Assembly: GCF_000188155.2 (NCBI RefSeq) | Contig: NZ_KE124774.1 | Coordinates: 1,928,356 to 1,992,355, forward strand | Length of the DNA: 64,000 bases | Direction: 5' to 3' | Origin: Methylocystis sp. ATCC 49242 | GTDB lineage: Bacteria; Pseudomonadota; Alphaproteobacteria; Rhizobiales; Beijerinckiaceae | Translations under genes and position numbers: made by a program | The notes under the pieces: generated by a model | Databases searched by the model: none | What the model saw: the letters and a program-made list of their open reading frames with translations, nothing else | Told to the model about the DNA's origin: nothing | Shown: in pieces, positions 8,597-17,348 of the stretch | Position numbering within the stretch: the first letter of the stretch is position 1 | Layout of the letters: each line of letters opens with the position of its first letter

Positions 8597-9592
8597 CTAC
8601 TGAGCCGGCTCGACCTCGGGTCCGGCGTCCTTCGCGATCACTTCCACATCCGCGTCTTTCGTGGACTGGACCCGGAAGGTGTTCTGGAAGGTCTTGCCCT
8701 CGTGACGAGCGATGGCGACATATTCGCCTTCGGCGAGCACGAGCGACGGGAAGGCGCCGATCAATTCGCGAATCACGTCGCCGCCGGGGGTCAGCACCGA
8801 GAAGGTCGTATTGGCGAGAGCCTCGCCGCCCGGCGCCTTGACGAGCTTCAGGGTCATGGTGGCGGCGTGGTGCTTCAGCGTCGCCTCGATGAGCTTGCCG
8901 GCCGGGACTTTCAGATCCGCCGTTACGACGGAGTTCGTCGCATTGTTGCCGCCCTGCGCGCCCTGAGTCGTGTCGAGAAGCGTCGATACGATATGGTAGG
9001 ATCCCTCTGGCAGGGAGATGATTTCATCGCCCCTCGCGTTGGCGAGGACGAGCTTGGCTTCGGAATTGCCGCGCTCCGGGACGTAAATCGAAATCGACAG
9101 GCGTTGCGGCGGGATTTTCGTCTCGCCCAGCATGTCGACGATCTTAAGCCCGCCGGCGTTGAGCGGCACGCGCTCGGAAATATTGCGCCCTTCGACGACG
9201 ATTCGGCGGGTGACGCCCGCAAGACCATAGGACGCATGCACGACATAGGCGCCGTCGGGCAGAGGCAGGGTCGGCGCGGCCTCTTCGGATTGCGCGACGA
9301 GCTTGTGGGAGCCGTCGGGCTGCGCGCGCTCCTCGAAGATGCGCCAGACGACGCCCGACCGAACGGGCTGGGCGTCATTGGACGCGAGGGTCGCCGTGAG
9401 ATGAAGGGTCGAAAGGCCCTCCGTGCTGGCCGGGGCGGCGGGCGCGGGCTCCGGCGACGGCTGTGGCGACGGCCGGGCCTGCGCCGGCGGCGCGTGTCCG
9501 CGCCGATGCGTCGGCGCGGCGGCCGCCACGCTCGGGACGGCGAGCGCGACGAACAGCAGTCGCCCCGCCTTCTTCAAAATGTCCTGCTTCAT
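8597..9592 (-). CDS. Secreted protein with three Ig-like/carboxypeptidase-regulatory-type repeats
   Basis: 331 residues from ATG 9592. The reading frame extends further upstream, but that part is Arg-rich out-of-gene sequence lying over the neighbouring gene. Residues 1-24 form a signal peptide ending AAA, followed by a Pro-rich linker to about residue 55. Then come three related beta-sandwich-like units, each with the pattern (hydrophobic)-PDG/PEG/AEG-x-Y-x-V/A, as in LPDGAYVVHASYG, LPEGSYHIVSTL and LAEGEYVAIARH. This pattern is typical of carboxypeptidase-regulatory-like or transthyretin-like folds on periplasmic proteins. No catalytic motif is visible. The gene follows the CitE-like gene by 43 bp on the same strand and is probably co-transcribed with it. 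Function unknown. Confidence 0.75.
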   Translation of the reverse strand: MKQDILKKAGRLLFVALAVPSVAAAAPTHRRGHAPPAQARPSPQPSPEPAPAAPASTEGLSTLHLTATLASNDAQPVRSGVVWRIFEERAQPDGSHKLVAQSEEAAPTLPLPDGAYVVHASYGLAGVTRRIVVEGRNISERVPLNAGGLKIVDMLGETKIPPQRLSISIYVPERGNSEAKLVLANARGDEIISLPEGSYHIVSTLLDTTQGAQGGNNATNSVVTADLKVPAGKLIEATLKHHAATMTLKLVKAPGGEALANTTFSVLTPGGDVIRELIGAFPSLVLAEGEYVAIARHEGKTFQNTFRVQSTKDADVEVIAKDAGPEVEPAQ

Positions 9593-9635
9593 GTCCGCCG
9601 ATCTATGGCGCCGATCATGGCTATTTGTCGATTCG

Positions 9636-10340
9636 TTACGCCGCGCTGAAGGCGGCCTCGATGACGCCGATCTGGTCCGGCGCCTGCGCCAGCATCCCGG
9701 AGAAGCCCTCGCGCCGCGCCGCCGTGCAGGCCGTTTCGAGCTTCGCGCCGTCCTTCGGCGCGCAATCGAGCGCGGGCACGCCCGCGGCCGCCGCCGCGAA
9801 GACGAGCAGCGCGCGCGCCGCCGACAGCGGCGCCGCTCCTTCCGCGATTGCGCCGGACATCGCGTCGAGCAGCGACGCCTCGTCATAGGCCAGCGCCGTC
9901 AGCCGCGGCGAGGCGCCGGCGTATGTTCCCAGCTGGAAGATCGCCGCCGGGGTCTGCGCGGCGAGAGCGACGATGCTCGTCGATCCCTCGGCTACCCCCG
10001 CGGCCGCCTCGCGCACGGCGAGCTTGACGGAAAGCTGCTGCAGGTCGGCACGGCCCGCGCAAGCTTCGAGAAAGACCCCGCCCGGCAGCGCCCCGGCCAG
10101 CGCATCGAGATCCGCCTCGACGACAGCGCTTCGCGCCGGCGCAACCTGCACGAAGATGCGCGGGGCGGCGGGACGGCAGCGGGCCTCAGTAATTATAAGG
10201 CGCGCGCGTTCTCTGGCGCGGCGGCGCGCCTCGTTTTCGACCGGGGGCCCCAGCCGCAGGAGCAGCGCCGCCGCGCCGCATCCGAGCGCGGGGGCGAGCG
10301 CCTGCTCAGCGTCCGCAGGAAGGATCAGACAGGAGCGCAT
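9636..10340 (-). CDS. Degenerate HpcH/HpaI (CitE-like) TIM-barrel protein
   Basis: 234 residues, shorter than the 280-320 usual for CitE-type lyases. The N-terminus RSCLILPADA matches the family opening (RS-L-x-VPGD), and the order of segments follows the fold. However, residues normally binding substrate and metal are replaced: the RVN segment reads VQVAP, the LPK segment reads FLEACAGR, and the IET segment reads AAQTP. It is therefore probably a non-catalytic relative, or one with a changed reaction. It overlaps nothing and leads into the secreted-protein gene. Family membership is inferred from motif order and is moderately sure; function is not. Confidence 0.6.
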   Translation of the reverse strand: MRSCLILPADAEQALAPALGCGAAALLLRLGPPVENEARRRARERARLIITEARCRPAAPRIFVQVAPARSAVVEADLDALAGALPGGVFLEACAGRADLQQLSVKLAVREAAAGVAEGSTSIVALAAQTPAAIFQLGTYAGASPRLTALAYDEASLLDAMSGAIAEGAAPLSAARALLVFAAAAAGVPALDCAPKDGAKLETACTAARREGFSGMLAQAPDQIGVIEAAFSAA

Positions 10341-10361
10341 GCGACCCCGTTACTGCCGACC

Positions 10362-10377
10362 TTAAGCCAGCATTTAC
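10362..10377 (+). promoter_or_regulatory. CtrA-like site TTAA-N7-TTTAC ahead of the DUF2336 gene
   Basis: TTAA at 10362 and TTTAC at 10373 are separated by seven bases, one mismatch from the alphaproteobacterial CtrA consensus TTAA-N7-TTAAC. It lies 62 bp upstream of the DUF2336 start and 22 bp upstream of the divergent CitE-like start. Such a short motif can arise by chance. Confidence 0.3.
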
Positions 10378-10438
10378 CATAAATCGCCATGATCCCTGCC
10401 TGTTAACCGCCTGCGGGCTGGAGAGGATCGGGCTGCCA

Positions 10439-11731
10439 ATGATCGTGCGTAATTTCCTGTCATGGGCGCAAACGGCTCCTGCGGCGCAACGCGCCGAGGG
10501 GGCTGGCGCGCTGGCGCGGGCCTATCTTTACTCCGATCTCGACGCTCATGCGCGTCGCGAGACGGAAATCGCGCTGATGTCGCTCCTCGACGATCCGTCG
10601 CCGCTGGTGCGCAAAGCGCTCGCCGACAATTTCGCGAGCGCGGCCGACGCCCCGCACGCCATCGTCTCGGCGCTCGCGAGCGACCAGTCCGACATCGCCT
10701 CGCCGGTGCTGTCGCGCTCGCCGCTGCTGACGGAGGCCGAACTCATCGACTGCGCCGCAATCGGCGACGCCTTCGCGCAAAGCGCCATCGCCCTGCGCGC
10801 CCGAGTGCCGGCCGGCGTCTGCGCGGCGCTGGCCGAAGTCGGCGCGCGCGAGGCGGCGATCTCGCTTGCGGTCAATCCCGGCGCGGACCTTCCCGACTTC
10901 TCCATGCGCCGCATGGTCGAGCGCTTCGGCGACGACGGCGAAATGCGCGAGGCCCTGCTCTCGCGCCCCTGGCTGCCGGCGACAGTGCGCAACGATCTCG
11001 TCAACGCGACCGCGGCCAGCCTCACGGCTTTCGTCGTCGATTGTGGCTGGCTTACGGGCGAGCGCGCCAAGCGCCTCACGCGGGAGGCGCGGGACAAGGC
11101 AAATGTCATCATTGTCGCGGAGGCCGCCGAGCGTGACGGCCGGCAAGGCGTGCGCGACCTCGTGGCGCATCTGCGCGCGTCCAACCAGCTCACCGCCACC
11201 CTCGTGCTGCGCTCGCTGCTTTCGGGCAATCGCGACCTGTTCGAGGCCGCGCTCGCGGAGCTCTCGGGCCTGCGCGAGGAGAGGGTCGCGGGGCTCGTGC
11301 GCGATTTCCGCGGCGCCGGCTTCGCCGCGCTTTACGCTCGCGCCGGGTTGCTCGAGAAATATCTGCCCGCCTTCCGCGCGGCGCTCGAGGCGCAGCGCGA
11401 ATACGCCGACGTGAATGGCGGCGAAGCGAAGCTCAGCCTCGTGATGATCGAACGGGTGCTGACCGCCTGCGAGGAAATCAACGGCGGCGAACTCGACAAG
11501 CTGATGGCGCTGCTGCGCCGTTTCGAGATGGAGGCGGCGCTGGAGGAAGCGCGGATCGAGGCCGCGCGTTTTGCAGCGGAAGCGGAAGCCGCGCGGATCA
11601 TCGCGACCGCGCAGGCTCCGGAGATCGTCGCGCCGGCGGCTTTCAACGATTCCTTCTCCTCCGCCCCTGCTTTCGAGATCGCAATCGACATGGCGGCGAT
11701 CGAGGCGGAACTCATGCCGGAAGCGGCATAG
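10439..11731 (+). CDS. DUF2336 domain protein (helical-repeat, HEAT-like)
   Basis: 430 residues, all-alpha, with repeated short helices of HEAT type. The opening matches DUF2336 proteins, which are common in Alphaproteobacteria and often tied to cell-cycle or signalling genes: RETEIALMSLLDDPSPLVRKALAD and so on, followed by a block around SRSPLLTEAEL. A GGE-rich helix (EINGGELDKLMALLRRFEME) and an Ala/Glu coiled coil occur near residues 340-395, and the last 40 residues are low-complexity. No enzyme motif is present. A purine-rich GGAGAGG lies 13-19 bases upstream of the ATG. A CtrA-like site is in the upstream gap. Role unknown. Confidence 0.8.
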   Translation: MIVRNFLSWAQTAPAAQRAEGAGALARAYLYSDLDAHARRETEIALMSLLDDPSPLVRKALADNFASAADAPHAIVSALASDQSDIASPVLSRSPLLTEAELIDCAAIGDAFAQSAIALRARVPAGVCAALAEVGAREAAISLAVNPGADLPDFSMRRMVERFGDDGEMREALLSRPWLPATVRNDLVNATAASLTAFVVDCGWLTGERAKRLTREARDKANVIIVAEAAERDGRQGVRDLVAHLRASNQLTATLVLRSLLSGNRDLFEAALAELSGLREERVAGLVRDFRGAGFAALYARAGLLEKYLPAFRAALEAQREYADVNGGEAKLSLVMIERVLTACEEINGGELDKLMALLRRFEMEAALEEARIEAARFAAEAEAARIIATAQAPEIVAPAAFNDSFSSAPAFEIAIDMAAIEAELMPEAA

Positions 11732-11770
11732 CGTCGGCCGGGAGCGGCGCGCCGCCCTGCCGGCCGCCGA

Positions 11771-12082
11771 TCAGTCGAACGAGCTGGCTTCCTCCGTCAC
11801 GAAACGCGCGAGCTCCTCGGCGGAGGCGTAGCTGATCCATTTGCCCGCTGGGTAGGCCACCGCGACCGGCCCGTGCTGGCAGCGCCCGAGGCAGCCGGCG
11901 GCCGACACGCGGACGCCTTCGCGATCGGCGGCGGGCAGCGCGTTTACCGCCGCTTTCGCGATTGCGAGCGCCTCCTTCGCGCCGTGATCCTCACAAGCGG
12001 GCCGCCCTTCGCGCTTGTTCGTGCAGACGAAGAAATGTCGCCGAAAAGGTTCGATCAAGCAAAAGCCTCCCTCATCGCTCAA
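11771..12082 (-). CDS. Thioredoxin-like [2Fe-2S] ferredoxin
   Basis: 103 residues with the four-cysteine pattern of the Shethna-type/thioredoxin-like [2Fe-2S] family: C20 and C30 in [13 protein letters not shown], and C64 and C68 in [10 protein letters not shown]. The same fold is used by NuoE-type subunits and small free ferredoxins. The start is TTG, overlapping the nadK stop in TTGA, with GGGAG about 11 bases upstream; translational coupling to nadK is likely. An electron-carrier role is expected, but the partner is not given by context. Confidence 0.85.
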   Translation of the reverse strand: MSDEGGFCLIEPFRRHFFVCTNKREGRPACEDHGAKEALAIAKAAVNALPAADREGVRVSAAGCLGRCQHGPVAVAYPAGKWISYASAEELARFVTEEASSFD

Positions 12083-12870
12083 TAGCCGAACTGCTCCCGC
12101 AGGATTCGCTCTTCCAGCGAATGGCCCGGGTCGTGCAGCAGCACGAGATTGGTGCCATGGTCCATCTCGATGTCGACGAAGGCGAGGTCGCGGAATTCGT
12201 CGTGATCGGCGACGACCGAGACCGGCCGCTTGGCCGAGTCGAGCACCTCGATCCGCACCCTGGCGGCGTCGGGCAGCAACGCGCCGCGCCAGCGTCGCGG
12301 ACGAAAGGCGGAGATCGGCGTCAGCGCCATCAGCGGCGCGTCGAGCGGCAGGATCGGGCCGTTGGCGGAGAGATTATAGGCGGTTGAGCCCGCAGGCGTC
12401 GAAACCAGCACGCCGTCGGTGATGAGCTCCGGCAGGCGCTCCTGCCCATTGACCAGAATGCGGAGCTTGGCGATTTGCGACGTCTGCCGCAACAGCGAGA
12501 CCTCGTTGATCGCATGGGCGGAAAACTCGTCGCCCTGCACGTTCACCGCGTGCATCAGCAGCGGGTGGATGATCGACGGCTTGGCCTCGCTGATGCGCTT
12601 GCGAAGGCCGCTCTCGCGATACTGGTTCATCAGGAAACCGACCGAGCCCCGGTTCATGCCATAGATCGGCTTGCCGGAGTCCATGTAGCGATGGAGCGTG
12701 CGCAGCATGAGGCCGTCGCCGCCGAGCGCGACGATGCAGTCGGCGTCCTCCGGCGGGACGTCGCCGTATTTCTCGACCAGCCGCTTGCGCGCCTCCTCGG
12801 CCTCCGGCGTCCCGGACGCGAGAAAAGCGAGCTTCTTTGCCGTTGTCGGCGTGTCGCCGGAGGCGCCCAT
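12079..12870 (-). CDS. nadK: NAD kinase
   Basis: 263 residues, normal for bacterial NAD kinases. It phosphorylates NAD to NADP using ATP in the cytoplasm. The GGDG phosphate-binding motif is at residues 50-53, followed by the conserved [18 protein letters not shown] and the [19 protein letters not shown] block that binds NAD. The ATG at 12870 has AAGGGA eight bases upstream. It is first in a two-gene operon with the [2Fe-2S] protein. Confidence 0.95.
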   Translation of the reverse strand: MGASGDTPTTAKKLAFLASGTPEAEEARKRLVEKYGDVPPEDADCIVALGGDGLMLRTLHRYMDSGKPIYGMNRGSVGFLMNQYRESGLRKRISEAKPSIIHPLLMHAVNVQGDEFSAHAINEVSLLRQTSQIAKLRILVNGQERLPELITDGVLVSTPAGSTAYNLSANGPILPLDAPLMALTPISAFRPRRWRGALLPDAARVRIEVLDSAKRPVSVVADHDEFRDLAFVDIEMDHGTNLVLLHDPGHSLEERILREQFGY

Positions 12871-13082
12871 TTCTCATCCCTTGTTCAGGACGCCCGAACA
12901 GCGCCGCGACAGACCTTCGCATACACCGGCCCGCAAGGACGGAAAATGGCCGCCCCGGCATTTCCCGCCGACCTTCGCAATTTTAAGTAAATCTGAAATC
13001 CTTGCTCAAAAACCGGCGTTTACAGATAGGCGTGTACAAAATCGGCATAAACCCCGGGTGAGGGTTGGAGTCCCTTGAAATC

Positions 13083-13250
13083 ATGTCGAAGCTGGCGTTC
13101 CTCGCGAGCTTTCTCGCGGCGTTCATCACGATGGACGAACAATTCTTTGGCGGCGAAACGACGCGGGCGGTCTGGTATGGCGTCAGCGACGCGGCCCATG
13201 CGGCGGAAAAACAGATCCACCGCTGGACCCATCCTGTCGGCCGTCACTGA
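13083..13250 (+). CDS. Small protein with signal peptide or membrane anchor (55 aa)
   Basis: Frame MSKLAFLASFLAAFITMDEQ..., starting at ATG 13083 with GGAG at 13067-13070. The first 17 residues are hydrophobic (signal peptide or anchor), followed by a polar stretch with the aromatic/His-rich ending QIHRWTHPVG. The codon pattern resembles neighbouring genes, with G/C third positions. The stop overlaps the 3' end of the convergent mak gene by 7 bp. I do not recognise a family; the reading as a real gene rests on the start context and composition. Confidence 0.5.
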   Translation: MSKLAFLASFLAAFITMDEQFFGGETTRAVWYGVSDAAHAAEKQIHRWTHPVGRH

Positions 13251-14164
13251 GCCTCGTCTCGCCACAGCCAGGCGGCCCCGCGCACGCCGCCGGAATCGCC
13301 GTGGACGTTGCGCAATATTTTCGTGTCCAGCGCGTCCGTGAAGGCGTGGCGCGCGACACGCGCGGTCAGCCCCTCGTAGATTCGGGCGATGTTGGAGACG
13401 CCGCCGCCGAGCGCGATCACGTCCGGATCGAGAATGTCGATCAGCATGGCGAGCGCGCGCGAGAGACGGTCCTGATAGGCGTCGAAAGTGGCGAGCGCAG
13501 CCTCTTCGCCTTCATCGGCCCGCGCGACGATATCGAGACCCTTCACGGCCTCCCCCGTGCGGACGAAATAGTCATGCGCGAGCGCCGGGCCGGAAAGAAA
13601 AGTCTCGATGCAACCGTCGTGGCCGCAGAAGCAGCGCCGGCCCGGATATTCCTGCGGCGTCATCCACGGCAGCGGCGTATGGCCCCATTCGCCGGCGATG
13701 CGATTGCGGCCCGCATGCGTCTTTCCGTCGATGACGACGCCGCCGCCGACGCCGGTGCCGAGAATCACGCCGAAGACGACGCGCGCGCCCCGCCCGGCGC
13801 CGTCCACCGCCTCGGAGAGCGCGAAACAATTTGCGTCATTCTCGACGCGCACGGGACGCTGAAGCGCCCGCGAAAGATCGGCGACGAGCGGCTTGCCATT
13901 GACGACGGTGGTGTTGGAGCCTTTCACAAGGCCAGTGTGGGTCGAGATCGATCCCGGACCGCCGACGCCGACCGTTCCACGGCGGTCGGTTTCGAGTTCG
14001 AGATCGTGAACGAGCGCGACGATGGAACGCACGATCTCTCCATAGTCATGCGCGGGCGTCGCAACGCGGCGGCGGGCGAGGATCTCGCCGGAGAGATCGA
14101 GCGCGATCGCTTCGATCTTGGTGCCGCCGAGATCGACGCCGATGCGAATCGATTCATGACTCAT
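13244..14164 (-). CDS. mak: Fructokinase, ROK family (Mak type)
   Basis: 306 residues. It closely follows E. coli Mak in motif order: IGVDLGGTKIE (ATP phosphate loop), VGGPGSIS, the ENDANCFALSEA substrate block with catalytic Asp, ILGTGVGGG, GEWGHTPLPWM, the zinc site with CFCGHDGCIE, and a C-terminal HGDSSG-like segment (HGDSGGVRGAAWLW). It would phosphorylate fructose, possibly also mannose or glucose, in the cytoplasm. It overlaps the upstream pentapeptide-repeat gene by ATGA, so the two are coupled, an odd pairing without an obvious functional link. Confidence 0.9.
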   Translation of the reverse strand: MSHESIRIGVDLGGTKIEAIALDLSGEILARRRVATPAHDYGEIVRSIVALVHDLELETDRRGTVGVGGPGSISTHTGLVKGSNTTVVNGKPLVADLSRALQRPVRVENDANCFALSEAVDGAGRGARVVFGVILGTGVGGGVVIDGKTHAGRNRIAGEWGHTPLPWMTPQEYPGRRCFCGHDGCIETFLSGPALAHDYFVRTGEAVKGLDIVARADEGEEAALATFDAYQDRLSRALAMLIDILDPDVIALGGGVSNIARIYEGLTARVARHAFTDALDTKILRNVHGDSGGVRGAAWLWRDEAQ

Positions 14165-14952
14165 TTTCGGCGGGCGCGATCGAGATGCTGGGCATTCTGG
14201 AGCGCGCTTTCGGCCGATGCGTCGATCTGCGCGGAGTCGAGATCGAGGTCCTTGGCGTTCGCCCCCGTCAGGATGACGCCGGCGAGATCGGCGCCGGAGG
14301 CGTCGGCGTTCATGAGATTGGCGCCAGTGAAATCCGCGCCGGCCGCATGGGCGAAACGCAGATCGGCGCTCATCAGATTGGCCTTTTGGAATTGCGCGCC
14401 CTCAAGCACGGCCGAGCGCAGCACCGCGCGCATCAGGCCCATCGACTGGTTCTTCATGTCGGCGGAAAGATCGGCGCCGTTGAACTTCGCGCCGCGCAAC
14501 GACGCGCCGGTGAGATCGCCAGCGACGCGGGCGCCGGAGAAATCGGACCCGTCGGCCCGCATGCGCTGCATCTGCGCGGCGAAGGCGTGCGCGCCTTTCA
14601 GCGAGGCGCCTGTGAGGTCGGCCTCCATCATCCAGGCCTGATCGAGAATGGCCCCGTCGAGATTGGCGCCGGAAAGCCGCGCCTTGTTCAGCCGCGCGGC
14701 CCGAAAATTTACGCCGGAAAGATCGAGGCCGGAGAGGTCGAGGCCATTGAGGCTCTTGCCCGAGAAATCCACTTTAACGCCCGACTTGCGGTCTTTCAGG
14801 GCGGTTTCGACATCGGCGCGCGAGAGTTCGGCCTGAGAATAGGCGGGCTGCGAGAGATCGACGCCCTGCAGCATGTCCTGCGCGTTAAGCGGCGCAGGCG
14901 CGACGAGGAGCGCGCAGAAAAGCGCGAGCGCAAATGGACGCAAATTCGACAC
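14161..14952 (-). CDS. Secreted pentapeptide-repeat protein
   Basis: 263 residues from a GTG start at 14952 with GGAAGGGG upstream. Residues 1-25 form a signal peptide ending in NAQ. From about residue 60 to 250 the sequence is a run of A(D/N)LXX pentapeptides (GLDLSG, ANLDGA, ADLTGA, ASLKGA and others), predicted to fold as a right-handed quadrilateral beta-helix. The signal peptide places it in the periplasm or outside the cell, unlike the cytoplasmic gyrase-protecting Qnr-type members. Coupled to mak by a 4-bp overlap. Confidence 0.85.
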   Translation of the reverse strand: MSNLRPFALALFCALLVAPAPLNAQDMLQGVDLSQPAYSQAELSRADVETALKDRKSGVKVDFSGKSLNGLDLSGLDLSGVNFRAARLNKARLSGANLDGAILDQAWMMEADLTGASLKGAHAFAAQMQRMRADGSDFSGARVAGDLTGASLRGAKFNGADLSADMKNQSMGLMRAVLRSAVLEGAQFQKANLMSADLRFAHAAGADFTGANLMNADASGADLAGVILTGANAKDLDLDSAQIDASAESALQNAQHLDRARRK

Positions 14953-14967
14953 GTCGCCCCTTCCCTC

Positions 14968-15693
14968 TCAGGCGCGCTCCACTGCTTCATCCGCCTCGAT
15001 GAGCGCGCGCGCCTGCTGAATCCACTTACTGCGTTCGACGCGACCGGGGGCGCCGATGGCCGCGCCGATCCATCTGGCGTTGTCCAGATTCCACGCGGCG
15101 ATCTGATCATAATGGAAAACGCCGAGCGCGTGCAGCTTTTCGACGCTCTTAGGGCCGAGCCCCTTTATGCGGGCGAGATCGTCGGGCGCGCCGCCGCGCG
15201 GCGCAGCGAGCCTGGCGGGCGGCAGGCCGGGCAGCGATTTCTTCGCGGGCGGCGCCTCTCCCTCCATGGCGGGGGCAACATCGGCGGACGCGGGCGCTTC
15301 AGGGGATGCGACGGTCTCCTGCGGAACGATGATCGGCTCCGGCGCCGCGACGATCGGCCCCTCGCGACGCGTGACGACGACAGGCGCGACTTTCGGACGC
15401 TTCGGCTCGGGCGCGCCGCCGAGGGATTTCAGCGCGCCGCCGACCGGCAGGCCGACCGCATAGGCGAGGCCTGCGAGAAGCGCGATGTCGAAAGTCGCCG
15501 CCGTGCGCCCGCTCAGCATTTCGAGCCAGGAAACCGCGCCGCCTATGGCGAGCGCGAGGACGCCCGCGACGATGATCCAGCCGCCCGAAAATGTCGCGCT
15601 CTTCGCCGTGTTGAAAGTAACGAAGCCGACGAGCGCGCCGAGGGCGAGGGCGCCGGCGAACCATGGCCAACCGAGCGCAACCAAATACAGCAT
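14968..15693 (-). CDS. Membrane protein with C-terminal helix-hairpin-helix domain (DUF4332-like)
   Basis: 241 residues from ATG 15693, preceded by GGAGAAGG; the longer frame upstream overlaps the OmpA gene and lacks support. Two to three transmembrane helices lie in residues 1-85, then a Pro/Ala-rich linker (90-170). The C-terminal domain (about 180-240) contains DDLARIKGLGPKSVEKLHALG and FHYDQIAAW, the helix-hairpin-helix signature also found as a C-terminal extension on rhizobial NuoE-like proteins. It is only 15 bp from the pentapeptide-repeat gene, so probably one operon (OmpA, this gene, pentapeptide, mak). Confidence 0.75.
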   Translation of the reverse strand: MLYLVALGWPWFAGALALGALVGFVTFNTAKSATFSGGWIIVAGVLALAIGGAVSWLEMLSGRTAATFDIALLAGLAYAVGLPVGGALKSLGGAPEPKRPKVAPVVVTRREGPIVAAPEPIIVPQETVASPEAPASADVAPAMEGEAPPAKKSLPGLPPARLAAPRGGAPDDLARIKGLGPKSVEKLHALGVFHYDQIAAWNLDNARWIGAAIGAPGRVERSKWIQQARALIEADEAVERA

Positions 15694-15715
15694 AAGCCTT
15701 CTCCGTTGCTCGCAG

Positions 15716-17149
15716 TTATCGCACGACGAATTCGACGCGCCGATTGCGCGCCCGATTTTCGTCGCTGTCGTTTGGCGCGACGGGGCGCTCGCTTCCATAA
15801 CCGGCGGCCGAAACCCTGGACGGATCAGCGCCAGCCTTGATGAGGCGGTCGACCAGGACCTGCGCCCGCCGCTTCGTTCGGCTGCGATTGATTTCCTCGA
15901 TGCCGAAATTGTCGGTATGCGCAGCGACCTCGATCGTCGCGGCCCGGCAACGCAGCACGGTCGCCGTCAGCGCGTCGACGAGCGGCGCCGAGTCCGCGGC
16001 GACAGCCGAATCATCCGTTTCGAAGATGATCGGCGTCCGCGCGAGGTCCGTAAGCGCCGTCCGGCAGGCGGCGGCGTCGAGCGGCGATCCGGCGGCGCGC
16101 GCGCCAAGGCGCCCGTCGTTCCTGAAACTCTTCGGCAGCGCCGCCGCGAAAGCGGCTTCGACCTCGGCGCGAGCTTCGTCGTAATGCGCGGCGCCGGTGA
16201 GCGTGACATTTGCGCCGCGGATCGAAAGCCTGCCCTCGGCAAGCCGCGAGAGCGCGGCGAGCGAGGCGTCGACGGCTTCGATGAAATTCGGCGGCGCGCC
16301 TGTGGCGATGGACAACCGGTCGGCGACCGTCGCGCCGAAGAAGCGGCGCCGCGCGGCCTCCACGATGCGCTTGCGCGCCCCCTCGTCGGGCGCGAAGCCG
16401 GTAAGCGTCGCCTCCGCGCCCTCGCGCGTCGCGCCGAAGACATAGGGCGACACGGGGCCGGCCACGACGTCGGCCCGGGCGAGTTCGAAGCCCTGCGGCA
16501 GCCGCGCCTTCGCCTCCGCTTCGATGGTCTCGGCCCGCACATTCTCGCGGCCCTGTCCCTCGACCGAGACCTTTCCGCCGGCGATAGCGACCCTGCCCTG
16601 CGACAGGCGCCCCAGCGCCTCGAGCGCGAAGCCGACCGCGGCGGCGTAGTCTCCCGTTGGCGCGGCGGCGTCGATCCGCGTCGCGTCGCTGACAGCCGCG
16701 CCCGCGCCGAGCGCCGCGATCTGCGCGACGACGGTCTTCCGCAGCTCTTCGCTCGGCAACTGACCGGAAAGCGTGATCATGCCCTCGCCGATCGCGGCCG
16801 AAAACGCATAGGGGTTCCCGCCGGGCGCGTCACGCGGCGGCGGCGACTCGGAGTCGACGGGTTTCGCGATCGCGACGACGGTCGAGGCGCCGGCGGCGAG
16901 TTTTCGCAGTCCCGGCGCCATACGCAGGTCGTCGAGCGCGCCGGCGGCAAGGCTGACGCCCGAAATCGTCACATCGCGGCCGGAGACGGATATTTGCGGC
17001 GAGCCGCCGCCCTCCGGCGTCCGCGCGAGCAGCGACGCCGCGCGGGATTGCAGATCGGCTTCGATCCGCGGCGTCAGATTCGCCGCGGCGAAATAAACAA
17101 GACCGGCGAGGATCGGCAGGCCGATCCACCATTTTCTGGGCTGGTGCAT
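15716..17149 (-). CDS. OmpA-family protein with BON-like repeats
   Basis: 477 residues. One N-terminal transmembrane anchor (IGLPILAGLVYFAAA, about residues 9-23) is followed by several BON-like units containing patterns such as VSGRDVTISG, ITLSGQLP, VSVEGQ and LTGFAPDE. The C-terminal OmpA peptidoglycan-binding domain runs from about residue 365, with IEVAAHTDNFG, RSRTKRRAQVL, GYGSERPVAPN and NRRVEFVV. It probably tethers the inner membrane to peptidoglycan across the periplasm. The canonical NxxLSxxRA is INRSRTKRRA here, still with the paired Arg. First gene of the leftward operon that continues to mak. Confidence 0.85.
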   Translation of the reverse strand: MHQPRKWWIGLPILAGLVYFAAANLTPRIEADLQSRAASLLARTPEGGGSPQISVSGRDVTISGVSLAAGALDDLRMAPGLRKLAAGASTVVAIAKPVDSESPPPRDAPGGNPYAFSAAIGEGMITLSGQLPSEELRKTVVAQIAALGAGAAVSDATRIDAAAPTGDYAAAVGFALEALGRLSQGRVAIAGGKVSVEGQGRENVRAETIEAEAKARLPQGFELARADVVAGPVSPYVFGATREGAEATLTGFAPDEGARKRIVEAARRRFFGATVADRLSIATGAPPNFIEAVDASLAALSRLAEGRLSIRGANVTLTGAAHYDEARAEVEAAFAAALPKSFRNDGRLGARAAGSPLDAAACRTALTDLARTPIIFETDDSAVAADSAPLVDALTATVLRCRAATIEVAAHTDNFGIEEINRSRTKRRAQVLVDRLIKAGADPSRVSAAGYGSERPVAPNDSDENRARNRRVEFVVR

Positions 17150-17251
17150 GGACGTCCCGTCTCCGTGCGGAGAGAATCAGCAAAGACGCGCATACTCTTG
17201 ACTGCATGGTTGCTTGGCGCCCGCAGGTGTCAAGATGATGGCCGCAGAAAG

Positions 17252-17277
17252 AAGGGCGCGGCTCGCGCCACGCCCTT
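17252..17277 (-). terminator. Intrinsic terminator for the ispH-thrB-rnhA operon
   Basis: An 11-bp stem with one G-U wobble and a 4-base loop, followed on the minus strand by CTTCTTTCT. It lies 72 bp beyond the rnhA stop and 103 bp before the OmpA start, and separates the two leftward operons. Confidence 0.7.
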
Positions 17278-17348
17278 TCAGGTTTGAAGAAGAGAGTCCT
17301 GGGTATTGATAAGTCAAATAGGCGCGCCCGCGCGCTGTGCAAGGGGGC

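Noticed and set aside
8389-8841. Plus-strand frame of 150 codons starting in the gap before the secreted-repeat gene
   Set aside because: The first third is AT-rich leader DNA and the rest is Arg/Pro/Ser-rich antisense to a convincing gene; no RBS.
14185-17287. Long plus-strand frames (551 and 600 codons) opposite the pentapeptide, HHH and OmpA genes
   Set aside because: Arg/Gly/Asp-rich antisense products of high-G+C genes; the minus-strand genes have clear domains and signal peptides.
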